A DNA stretch of 64,000 nucleotides. Source: Hyphomonas oceanitis SCH89 (GTDB taxonomy: Bacteria; Pseudomonadota; Alphaproteobacteria; Caulobacterales; Hyphomonadaceae). Under the pieces are notes generated by a model. That model was not told the DNA's origin. It worked only from the letters and a program-made list of their open reading frames with translations, and searched no databases. Shown here in pieces: positions 17,311-25,261 of this stretch. The position numbers and the translations under genes were made by a program. The DNA is taken from positions 62,001 to 126,000 of the forward strand of contig NZ_ARYL01000006.1 of NCBI RefSeq assembly GCF_000685295.1, read 5' to 3'. The stretch's first letter is position 1. Each line of letters opens with the position of its first letter.

Positions 17311-18222
17311 TCAGGCTGGCACTTTTTTGGTTGGGAACGCGCCTGCGCGGCTGAGCGACGAGGAGACGGGATGCTGGAGCACCGTCTCCAGCCAGTGTGC
17401 CGTCTCGATCAGCTTGCCGAGGTCGAGACCTGTCTCGAATCCGGCCCGTTCCAGCATGTAGACCACGTCTTCGGTGGCCACGTTGCCCGTTGCGGCTGGC
17501 GCAAACGGGCAGCCGCCAATGCCGCCGCAGCTGGCATCAATCACATCGACGCCCGCTTCGACAGCTGCCGCGACATTGGCGAGGCCTGCGCCGCGCGTGT
17601 CATGGAAATGCATGCGCAGGTAAACATCCGGCGCCTCCATCCGCACCCGCTCGATGGCCGCGCGTACCTCCCATGGCGTAGCGACGCCGATCGTGTCGCC
17701 CAATGCGAGTTCATTGACGCCCGCCCGCTGGGCCTGCGCAGCGAGATTGCCGACAACCGCAATATCCACGTCGCCATCGAACGGATCGCCAAAGGCAACG
17801 GAGATGGTCGCTGACAGGGGAATACCGGCTTCAAGGATCAGCGGGGCACACTGGGCGAGCATGTCGGCGCTCTCCTGCGGGCTCATGCCCTGATTGCGGC
17901 GGCCGAACGTCTCGCTGGCCACAAGCACGAAATTGATCTCATCGGCGCCGGCATCAATCGCCCGGCGCACACCCTTCTCGTTCAGGGCCAGCGCGATGTG
18001 GCGCGTCGCTTTGGACCGATCCACACCCGCAAAAACGGCCGCTGAATCCGCCATTTTCGGCACGGCTTTCGGATTGACGAAGCTGCCCGATTCCATGCGC
18101 CGAACGCCGGCCTCTTCCAGCCGGGAAATGAATTCCAGCTTTTGCGATACGGTGAGGTCGGCGGGATCGTTCTGCAATCCGTCGCGCGGGCCGACTTCAA
18201 CGATATCTATGCGGCGTGCCAT
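17311..18222 (-). CDS. mvaB: Hydroxymethylglutaryl-CoA lyase
   Basis: This 303-residue TIM-barrel enzyme splits HMG-CoA into acetoacetate and acetyl-CoA, the last step of leucine breakdown. The N-terminal EVGPRDGLQN carries the catalytic Arg13 and Asp14. HFHDTRG supplies the metal-binding histidines, and GGCPFAPAATGNVATED contains the active-site cysteine loop. The upstream enoyl-CoA hydratase gene (13 bp gap, same strand) is likely co-transcribed and could supply the hydratase step, although the other leucine-catabolism genes (liuABD) are not here. Confidence 0.93.
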   Translation of the reverse strand: MARRIDIVEVGPRDGLQNDPADLTVSQKLEFISRLEEAGVRRMESGSFVNPKAVPKMADSAAVFAGVDRSKATRHIALALNEKGVRRAIDAGADEINFVLVASETFGRRNQGMSPQESADMLAQCAPLILEAGIPLSATISVAFGDPFDGDVDIAVVGNLAAQAQRAGVNELALGDTIGVATPWEVRAAIERVRMEAPDVYLRMHFHDTRGAGLANVAAAVEAGVDVIDASCGGIGGCPFAPAATGNVATEDVVYMLERAGFETGLDLGKLIETAHWLETVLQHPVSSSLSRAGAFPTKKVPA

Positions 18223-18235
18223 TTTCTATTCCTGT

Positions 18236-19066
18236 CTATTTGCCCTGGAAGGCCGGTTCGCGGCGCTCGACAAAACTCGCAACGCCTTCCTTGAAGTCGA
18301 ATGTCGTGAAGCTGTCCGCCATTGCAATATCTGCCTCTGCGAGGCTCTCCGAATAGGACTGGAAATAGGACGCGCGCACCTGGCGTTTCATCACGGCGAC
18401 GGAGCGCGGCGAGACCATTTTCGAAAGATGGCGCGCGAGATCCATCACATGCGGCATCAATTCATTGGAGGGCAGGGCCTTGTTGACGAGCCCGAGATCG
18501 GCGGCTTCGTCGCCCTTGAAGACGCGGGCGGTGAACAGGAGGTCGAGTGCGTTCGCTTCACCCACGAGTCGGGGCAACAGCCAGCCAATCCCATGCTCGG
18601 CAATCAGGCCGCGCTGGGCGAAAGCGGTCGTGAACTTGGCGTCCTCGGCGGCAAAGCGCATGTCGGCAAAGAGCGCAAAGATCAGCCCGATGCCCGCGCA
18701 GGGGCCATTGATGGCCGCGATGATGGGCTTGGGGCAGGCATAGAGATAGCCGAAGCGGCCGTCATAGATTTTCTCGAGCCCTTCTGGGGCGCCGCGCTCG
18801 ACACGCGCCGTCGCCGATTTGGCGCCCGCATCGGTGTCGCCCTGAATATCCTGCAAGTGGTTCATGTCAGCGCCCGCGCAGAAGCCGCGACCCGCACCGG
18901 TAACGATAATGCAACGCACATCCTGATTATCGCCGGCCGCGCGGATGGCGGTTTCCAGTTCGGCCTGCATGACCGGCGTCCAGGCATTCAGCCGATCCGG
19001 CCGGTTCAGGGTCAGCGTCAGAACGCCCTCGTTCAGGTTTTCCAGGATTTGCGTATAGGCGGCCAT
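18236..19066 (-). CDS. Enoyl-CoA hydratase/isomerase family protein
   Basis: This 276-residue crotonase-fold enzyme has the oxyanion-hole segments GAGRGFCAGADMNHL and INGPCAGIGLIFALFADMRFA, and a C-terminal EGVASFVERREPAFQGK that is standard for the family. It acts on CoA thioesters. Given its place just upstream of HMG-CoA lyase it may be a methylglutaconyl-CoA hydratase, but a general beta-oxidation role is equally possible. I chose the ATG at 19066 because GGAGG sits properly upstream; 16 extra codons are open before it. Confidence 0.9.
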   Translation of the reverse strand: MAAYTQILENLNEGVLTLTLNRPDRLNAWTPVMQAELETAIRAAGDNQDVRCIIVTGAGRGFCAGADMNHLQDIQGDTDAGAKSATARVERGAPEGLEKIYDGRFGYLYACPKPIIAAINGPCAGIGLIFALFADMRFAAEDAKFTTAFAQRGLIAEHGIGWLLPRLVGEANALDLLFTARVFKGDEAADLGLVNKALPSNELMPHVMDLARHLSKMVSPRSVAVMKRQVRASYFQSYSESLAEADIAMADSFTTFDFKEGVASFVERREPAFQGK

Positions 19067-19129
19067 GCCGGTTTCCTCCGTTATTTTTTGCCACTCTAGA
19101 CCGCATTCCGGCAAAAGGGCAGCGCGCGA

Positions 19130-19684
19130 TTATGTCCGGATCGGCTCGGGCCTGTAATGCTCGGCGCCAATCACGCCTTCGAGCAGGTTTGCCGCGAGTG
19201 GCGTGTCGCCGCGCGCACGGTGAAGGACAGAAATATCGCCCGTCGTTTCCGCGACCGCCGCATCGACCTGTGAGAAGTCGAGCACGTTTGCCTCACGCAA
19301 CTTGCCCAGGAGGTCGCTCTCGGTGATCTTCGCCTTGTTCATCTGGTCGCGCAGCATCTCGCCATTCGCCATGATGAGGCGGGGCTTGTTGTTGGTGCTA
19401 CCTTCAAACTTATCTGAATAGACCCGCAAGGCGGCGACACCCATCTGCAGCGCAAACAGCGCCGCAAGCGCTGCAATGCCCTGCGCCACGGGGGGATCCT
19501 TTGTCAGGATAACAGATGCCAATACGGAGCCGATCGACACCGTGACGGCAAAATCAAATCCACTCATTTTTGAGAAACTGCGCACGCCGGCCAGGCGCGT
19601 GAGGATGATCAGCGCCAGATACATCGCTGCTGCCGACGCAGCGATGAGCATTAGCGATCGCGGGCTTGAAACAAACCATTCCAT
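19130..19684 (-). CDS. DUF421 (YetF-like) membrane protein
   Basis: This 184-residue protein has three N-terminal membrane helices (about 8-27, 42-60, 67-86) and then a cytoplasmic DUF421 domain with the characteristic KPRLIMANGEMLRDQMNKAKITESDLLGKLR region. The function is unknown; Bacillus YetF/YdfS relatives are linked to sporulation envelopes. A ribosome site-like GGGGAA lies upstream of the ATG. It is divergent from hisI with about 90 bp between starts. Confidence 0.88.
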   Translation of the reverse strand: MEWFVSSPRSLMLIAASAAAMYLALIILTRLAGVRSFSKMSGFDFAVTVSIGSVLASVILTKDPPVAQGIAALAALFALQMGVAALRVYSDKFEGSTNNKPRLIMANGEMLRDQMNKAKITESDLLGKLREANVLDFSQVDAAVAETTGDISVLHRARGDTPLAANLLEGVIGAEHYRPEPIRT

Positions 19685-19774
19685 TTTGCATTCCCCTTTT
19701 TCTCCTCACATAGCGTGCCATAGCGGCGCGGGTTCCGCTGGCGCCTTTGGCGGTCCTGAACTATGGAGGCGTAT

Positions 19775-20176
19775 ATGACCGATTATTCTCCCCCCCTCTC
19801 GGGTAGCGCGCAGGATGAGACGCGCGAGCTTCGCCCCAAATTCAATGCCGACGGCCTGATCGCGGCCATCGCGCAGGACGCCACCAGCGGCGAAGTGCTC
19901 ATGCTGGCCTGGATGAATGCCGAAGCCCTTGCCGCGACAGTGTCGACCGGGCGGGCGACCTACTGGTCGCGTTCGCGCGGCGAGCTATGGGTAAAGGGCG
20001 ATACGTCAGGCCATATTCAAGAAGTGGTCGAGGTTCGCGTGGATTGCGACCAGGACGCTGTCCTGCTGCGCGTCAATCAGACAGGCGGCGCCTGCCATAC
20101 CGGCCGCGACAGCTGTTTCTATCGGGTGATCGCCCCGGACGGGCAGACGCTATCGCTCGACGCCAAAAACACCTAG
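19775..20176 (+). CDS. hisI: Phosphoribosyl-AMP cyclohydrolase
   Basis: This 133-residue monofunctional HisI opens the adenine ring of phosphoribosyl-AMP in histidine biosynthesis. The zinc-ligand cysteines are in VRVDCDQDA and [14 protein letters not shown], and the central [17 protein letters not shown] is family-specific. I place the start at the second ATG (19775) because GGAGG at 19765-19769 is correctly spaced for it and overlaps the first ATG at 19763. No HisE domain is fused and no other his gene is adjacent. Confidence 0.95.
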   Translation: MTDYSPPLSGSAQDETRELRPKFNADGLIAAIAQDATSGEVLMLAWMNAEALAATVSTGRATYWSRSRGELWVKGDTSGHIQEVVEVRVDCDQDAVLLRVNQTGGACHTGRDSCFYRVIAPDGQTLSLDAKNT

Positions 20177-20207
20177 TTTCTGCCCGACTCACCTGAAGGG
20201 GACTAAA

Positions 20208-21104
20208 ATGCGCCTGACACATTTGATGATTGCCGCGTCGACTGCGGCCGTGCTGGCGGCCTGTGCGCCGAAAGCGCCTGCGCCAGAAGCAGAAGCCGCT
20301 GCGCCCGAAGCGGAAGCCACTGTCGAAACAGTAGAGGCTGAAGCGCCGCTCCATGTCGACGTGCTCGATTGCGGCACGATCAAAGTATCCGATCTCGATA
20401 TTTTCTCGTCGGCAGGTGATTATGCCGGCGTCTCCGATACGCTGACGGACAGCTGCTTCCTGATCCGCCACCCCAATGGCATCCTGCTTTGGGATCTCGG
20501 CCTACCTGGCATGCTGGTCGGTAATGGCGAAAGCACGCAGGGCGTTTTCACCGTATCGCTCGACACGTCACTGACGGAGAAGCTGGCCGCGCTGAACGTC
20601 GTGCCGTCTGAAATCGACTATGTCGCCATCTCGCATAGCCATTTCGATCATACCGGTCAGGTTGATCAGATTCAGGGCTCGACCTGGCTGGTGAACCAGA
20701 AGGAAAAGGACGCCATGTTCCCGCCCGATGGGTCCGCGCCTTATGACCCGAGCCTCGCGCCGACTTTCGCCATGTTCAGCCCGATGGAACAGCAGCTGAT
20801 TGATGATGAGTATGACGTGTTCGGCGACGGCACGGTCGTGATCTTCCAGACGCCCGGCCATACGCCGGGGCATTCTTCGCTGCAGCTGATGATGCCGGAA
20901 AGCGGCGCTGTCCTGCTGACGGGTGACCTCTATCACCGCAAGGAAAGCCGCGAACTGAAACGCGTGCCGCGCTTCAACTTTGATGAAGCTGAAACGCTGG
21001 TCTCAATGGATGCATTCGAAGCGCGCGCCGAACGTCTCGGCGCCAAGGTCATCATCCAGCACGAGCCGGATGATATCGAACCGCTAAACGGCGAGATCCG
21101 CTAG
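20208..21104 (+). CDS. MBL-fold lipoprotein resembling N-acyl homoserine lactonases
   Basis: This 298-residue protein has a lipoprotein signal (LAAC about residue 21), an Ala/Glu/Pro-rich linker and a metallo-beta-lactamase domain. The zinc motif SHSHFDHTGQVD and the later TPGHTPGHSSLQL and LTGDLYH motifs match the AttM/AiiB-type AHL lactonase subfamily. Those enzymes open homoserine lactone rings and quench quorum signals. A different lactone or ester substrate is possible. Export as a lipoprotein is unusual for characterised AHL lactonases. AGGGGACTAAA precedes the ATG. Confidence 0.85.
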   Translation: MRLTHLMIAASTAAVLAACAPKAPAPEAEAAAPEAEATVETVEAEAPLHVDVLDCGTIKVSDLDIFSSAGDYAGVSDTLTDSCFLIRHPNGILLWDLGLPGMLVGNGESTQGVFTVSLDTSLTEKLAALNVVPSEIDYVAISHSHFDHTGQVDQIQGSTWLVNQKEKDAMFPPDGSAPYDPSLAPTFAMFSPMEQQLIDDEYDVFGDGTVVIFQTPGHTPGHSSLQLMMPESGAVLLTGDLYHRKESRELKRVPRFNFDEAETLVSMDAFEARAERLGAKVIIQHEPDDIEPLNGEIR

Positions 21105-21108
21105 GACT

Positions 21109-22362
21109 TCAGGGCGCGTCGGTATCGCTTGGAAAGGCGAAGATCGACGCGTCCGGGTCTGGCTTGCCTGCAATCGCTGCGGCAACGATTTCCGCTCCTA
21201 TCACGCTGAACGTGATGCCATTGCCCCCAAATCCCATCAGGGCGTGGACATGGGAGTGTCCCGGAACGGGGCCAAGGAAGGGAAGGCCTGTGGTGGATTC
21301 GCCAAACGCTGCCGCCCAGCGATGGGCTGGCGGATAGAGCGAAACGCCCGTGAGTTTTTCGAACTTTTCGACCAGCGTTGCGGTCTTGCGTTGCAGCTTG
21401 GCCGCGTTCATGTGACCCGTCTCGAACGGCTCATCCTCCCCTCCGATAACGACATGCCCATCCGTATGCGTGCGGAAATAGAGGTAGGGGTCAGACCCTT
21501 CCCAGACGATATGATCGTCCAGCCAGACGGGCAGTTTGCCGCGCGGCCGGGCCGCGATCGCCCAGGTCGATATGATCCGGTGCTCGCGGCTCTCAAGCGA
21601 TTTCAGGAACTCATAGCCCGTGCAGAACACGGCATGGCCGCACGTCAGGATCTGGTCGTTTGACAGGGTGAGCGCCGCCTGAGCGCCTGTCGCCACGAAA
21701 TCGCATACTTCCATTGGTGAAACGATTTCGAGCCCTGAATCCATCGCCCGGCGGAGCAGGCCGGCCGTTAGCTGCGCCGGGTCCGCCGAAGCCGACGGTT
21801 CGCTGAGCAGCGCGCCGGTACGGTCCATGCCATAGGTCTCCCGCAATTCCTGTGCGGGAATGAAGCGGGATGTCAGCCCGGCCGCCTCGCGAGCGGCCTG
21901 TTCCGTTTGGAGGGCGCGGAAACCGAATTCGTCCCCGGCGAGGTAGAGCGCAGGCTTTTCTGTGTAGCCGCAAGGAATGTTTTCCAGCCTGACAATCTCG
22001 CCGAGCCGCTGAACCGCCTTTGCCGAGCGTTTCCAGGCCCGGCGCGCCTTGTCCTGTCCGATCATCTCCGACAGTTTGAACAGAGGCGTGTCGATCTCGT
22101 ACTGGATCATTGCCGTGCTGGCCGGGGTGGAGCCTGTCACCGGGGGTCGGCGGTCGATCAACAGAACACGACGCTTCCCGTCGCACAGATGCCAGGCCGT
22201 CAGCGCGCCGCTGATGCCTGATCCGGCGATGATGACGTCATAGGTCGAATGCTTGGGTGTCTTGCGAACGGCAAGATTGGGTGCGCCATCTGCGAGCCAG
22301 AAGGGCTCGCCGGTGCGAAGGTCACGTTTTTCGGTTTCTGTCGTCGAATCTGTTTGCGCCAT
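21109..22362 (-). CDS. FAD-dependent oxidoreductase (DAO family)
   Basis: This 417-residue protein begins with about 40 residues and then the Rossmann FAD motif VIIAGSGISGALTAWHL. The D-amino-acid-oxidase-like fold continues to a C-terminal GFGGNGITFSVIGAEIVAAAI, which closes the FAD site. It resembles gamma-glutamylputrescine oxidase-type amine oxidases, but no substrate can be assigned. I chose the ATG at 22362 because GGGAGG lies just upstream; the 29 open codons before it look non-coding. It lies 103 bp downstream of the acyl-CoA dehydrogenase gene. Confidence 0.87.
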   Translation of the reverse strand: MAQTDSTTETEKRDLRTGEPFWLADGAPNLAVRKTPKHSTYDVIIAGSGISGALTAWHLCDGKRRVLLIDRRPPVTGSTPASTAMIQYEIDTPLFKLSEMIGQDKARRAWKRSAKAVQRLGEIVRLENIPCGYTEKPALYLAGDEFGFRALQTEQAAREAAGLTSRFIPAQELRETYGMDRTGALLSEPSASADPAQLTAGLLRRAMDSGLEIVSPMEVCDFVATGAQAALTLSNDQILTCGHAVFCTGYEFLKSLESREHRIISTWAIAARPRGKLPVWLDDHIVWEGSDPYLYFRTHTDGHVVIGGEDEPFETGHMNAAKLQRKTATLVEKFEKLTGVSLYPPAHRWAAAFGESTTGLPFLGPVPGHSHVHALMGFGGNGITFSVIGAEIVAAAIAGKPDPDASIFAFPSDTDAP

Positions 22363-22465
22363 AAGGCCTCCCTTCGCGCGGGGGTCGGGAAGCTGCGCGC
22401 GAACGAGAGCAACGGGCAGAACGCAAACGGGTTCACGTCCTGCCCGCAATTATTTTCAGATCAGG

Positions 22466-24166
22466 TCAGTTGCCGCTTTCAAGAAGGCGGCGGGTAATGA
22501 CCATGGCCTGCACCTCGCCGGCACCCTCGAAGATGTTGAGGATGCGCGCATCGGCCAGCACGCGGCTGATCGGGTATTCGACCGCGAAGCCATTGCCGCC
22601 ATGGATCTGCAGCGCATTATCGGCAGCGGCCCAGGCAACGCGGGCGGCGAGCAGTTTTGCCATGCCGGCTTCAAGGTCGCAGCGCTTGTCGGCATCCTTC
22701 TGGCGCGCCGAGAAATAGGTCAGCTGGCGCACGCCAATGAGTTCGGCGGCCATCATGACCAGCTTGTTCGAGACGCGCGGGAACGAGAAGATCGGGTGTC
22801 CGAACTGGTTACGGTCCAGCGCATATTTGAGGCCGATCTCGAACGCGTTCTGTGCCACGCCAATGCCGCGTGCAGCCGTCTGGATGCGGGCGCTTTCGAA
22901 TGTTGCCATCAGCTGGCGGAAGCCCTGACCCTCGACACCGCCGAGCAGGTTTTCCGATTTCACACGGAAATCGTCAAAGCCGATCTCGTATTCCTTCATG
23001 CCGCGATAACCGATCACCTCGATCTCGCCGCCGGTCATGCCGGTGGCAGGGAAGGGGTTGGCATCGTCGCCGCGCGGCTTTTCAGCCAGGAACATGGACA
23101 GGCCCGAGAAATTGTTCGTAGCCGGATCGGTACGGGCCAGCACTGTCATCACATCGGCGCGGACCGGGTGGGTGATCCATGTCTTGTTGCCGGTGATGGC
23201 GTATTCGCTGCCGTCCTCGGTTTTTACGGCGCGTGTGCGCAGGCTGCCAAGGTCTGAGCCCGTGTTCGGTTCGGTGAACACGGCGGTCGGCAGGATTTCG
23301 CCGCTGGCAATCTTGGGCAGCCATTGGGTTTTCTGGTCGTCCGTGCCGCCAATCAGAATCAGCTCGGCTGCAATCTCGCTGCGTGTGCCGAGCGAGCCGG
23401 TGCCGATATAGCCACGCGAAAGCTCTTCAGAGACGACACACATGGCGATCTTGCCCATGCCAAAGCCGCCGAATTCTTCCGGGATGGTCAGGCCGAACAC
23501 GCCAAGCTCGGCCATCTCGCTGACAACATCCATCGGAATATAGTCATTGCGGATATGCCAGCCATGGGCGTGTGGCTTGATCTTGTCGCTGGCGAATTTC
23601 GCGAATTGTTCGCGCACCATGCTCATGGTCTCGTCGAGGCCGGTCTCTTCCACCGTGTTGCGGCTGAGCGCATCCGGCAGCAATTTTGCTGCGGCGGACA
23701 TCGAGGCGGTTGTCTTGCCCTCAAGCACAAGGCGCTTGATGACGGCCGTTTCGAACAGCGCGTCAGCTTCTTTGAGCGTGCCCAATTCGTGCGGACGGAT
23801 CGTCTCGCCCTGGTTCATCGGGATTCCGCTGACGATCTGCGCGAGGTATTCGCTGAACAGGATTTGCGAGAGGAGCGCTTCGACCTCACCGAACTTGCCT
23901 TCAGCGTCGATGCGTGAGGCCCATTCGGATGTCTGGCGGAGGGTTTCGAGATAGGTTGCGAGCCATGCCAGGCCGTGCGCCATGTGCTGCTGGCGCTCCA
24001 GCGCCTTGCGGTCAGGCTTGCCATCGGCCGTTTTCAGCTGCTTGCCGGCGGCCAGTGTGGCGGCATCGACATAGGCTTCAAGCGCCATGACGGCATCGGC
24101 CATGGCGGGCAAAAGCCCTGTCATGACTGGGGATTGTTCAAGTGTGTCGCCTGCAGCGCCGTCCAT
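22466..24166 (-). CDS. Acyl-CoA dehydrogenase, long form
   Basis: This 566-residue flavoenzyme is predicted to oxidise acyl-CoA thioesters to enoyl-CoA. It is longer than the usual 380-400 residues: about 170 N-terminal helical residues precede the standard domains. The core shows ELGVFGLTIPEEFGGFGM, TGSDLGSLRTRAVK and KTWITHPVRADVMTVLART. The FAD-binding C-terminal part includes GGNGFAVEYPISRVLADARI. I prefer the ATG at 24166 with GGAGGA upstream over the GTG at 24178. It lies downstream of the SDR gene on the same strand. The substrate is unknown. Confidence 0.9.
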   Translation of the reverse strand: MDGAAGDTLEQSPVMTGLLPAMADAVMALEAYVDAATLAAGKQLKTADGKPDRKALERQQHMAHGLAWLATYLETLRQTSEWASRIDAEGKFGEVEALLSQILFSEYLAQIVSGIPMNQGETIRPHELGTLKEADALFETAVIKRLVLEGKTTASMSAAAKLLPDALSRNTVEETGLDETMSMVREQFAKFASDKIKPHAHGWHIRNDYIPMDVVSEMAELGVFGLTIPEEFGGFGMGKIAMCVVSEELSRGYIGTGSLGTRSEIAAELILIGGTDDQKTQWLPKIASGEILPTAVFTEPNTGSDLGSLRTRAVKTEDGSEYAITGNKTWITHPVRADVMTVLARTDPATNNFSGLSMFLAEKPRGDDANPFPATGMTGGEIEVIGYRGMKEYEIGFDDFRVKSENLLGGVEGQGFRQLMATFESARIQTAARGIGVAQNAFEIGLKYALDRNQFGHPIFSFPRVSNKLVMMAAELIGVRQLTYFSARQKDADKRCDLEAGMAKLLAARVAWAAADNALQIHGGNGFAVEYPISRVLADARILNIFEGAGEVQAMVITRRLLESGN

Positions 24167-24261
24167 AATATCCTCCACGATCTCTGGTCGTTTTGCTTAG
24201 TATAGTGCGATACAGGCAAGAGTCATGGCCAGATTGTGCGGTGCAACAACGCAGGCCAGCT

Positions 24262-25074
24262 TTAAGTGTCCATTCGCCGATAGCGTTTAGACTGGGCGCT
24301 GACCATGGCCCGTCCCAGCGATTCGGGCAGGATGCGTGTGAGCGTGGCCAGCGCCTTGTTTGCGCTGCCGGGCACGACAACCGGCTGGCCGCGATTGACC
24401 GCGTCGATCCCGGCCTTCACGACGGGGGCCGCCTCCATCCACATCCATTTCGGCATCTTGTTCGTGTCCTCGCGCGTGCCGTTCACATCGTGGAACTCGC
24501 TCCAGGTGAAGCCGGGGCAGAGCGCCGTGCAGTGGATGTCCGTCTGGCCGGTGGCGGCGCATTCGGCATTCAGGCTCTCCGTGAACTTGATCATCGCGGC
24601 CTTGACGCTTCCGTAAAGCGTATGCCCCGCGCTGCCAGCGGCATAGCCGGCCAGCGAGGCGACATTGATGATGCGACCATAGCCACGCTCTGCCATCCCG
24701 GGCAGCACCTTGTGGGCCAGCTCAACCGGCGCCGTGTAGAGCACGCGTATGAAATCAGCCTGCTCCTCCCATGACGTGTTGAAGAATGTGCCGGGCAGGC
24801 CGTAGCCCGCATTGTTCACAAGCGCGTCCACATGGCGCCCCTTCGCTTCCAGTGCGGCGAGGATCGCATCCACCGCCTCTGGCTTGGCGAGATCTTCGGC
24901 AATCGTGATCGCAGATATCCCGTGGGCGCTTTCCAGCTCCTGCGCCAGCGCCTCAAGCCGCTCGGTTCGGCGGGCTGTCAGCGCGAGGTCCCATCCAAAC
25001 GCGGCATACTGACGGGCAAACTCGGCGCCTATGCCTGCGGACGCGCCGGTGATCAGACAGAGTCTTCGTGCCAT
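24262..25074 (-). CDS. Short-chain dehydrogenase/reductase
   Basis: This 270-residue classical SDR has the N-terminal cofactor motif TGASAGIGAEFARQYA, the NNAGYG structural motif and the catalytic Ser...Tyr-x-x-x-Lys (YGSVK). The Arg-rich positions after the second strand (TARRTERLEAL) favour NADP(H). It probably reduces or oxidises a lipid-type alcohol or ketone, but no specific substrate follows from sequence. It reads in the same direction as the acyl-CoA dehydrogenase (95 bp gap), so a shared lipid-degradation transcript is plausible. Confidence 0.9.
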   Translation of the reverse strand: MARRLCLITGASAGIGAEFARQYAAFGWDLALTARRTERLEALAQELESAHGISAITIAEDLAKPEAVDAILAALEAKGRHVDALVNNAGYGLPGTFFNTSWEEQADFIRVLYTAPVELAHKVLPGMAERGYGRIINVASLAGYAAGSAGHTLYGSVKAAMIKFTESLNAECAATGQTDIHCTALCPGFTWSEFHDVNGTREDTNKMPKWMWMEAAPVVKAGIDAVNRGQPVVVPGSANKALATLTRILPESLGRAMVSAQSKRYRRMDT

Positions 25075-25261
25075 CCGTAGTTCTTTCGTGTCAGTGTTAC
25101 ATGAGTGTCATAATTACAACATGCCGGGCGGAAAAGGTTCCGTCCACTTGTGATTTTTACGGGCATATCCACTCTCTGTTTAGATTCAAAGCCCAAAGCC
25201 GGGTCAGCTTCAAGTGGTCTCCCAATGCCGGGAACCACGTTCGTCAAGGAGGACTACTATC

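Noticed and set aside
22253-23257. Plus-strand frame overlapping the FAD oxidoreductase and acyl-CoA dehydrogenase genes
   Set aside because: It is antisense to two clear enzymes and runs through both of them; its translation shows no family features.
25088-25115. Two GTGTCA words between the SDR and TonB receptor genes as a Pho box
   Set aside because: They are 17 bp apart, not 11 or 22, so they do not fit the helical phasing of a Pho box.
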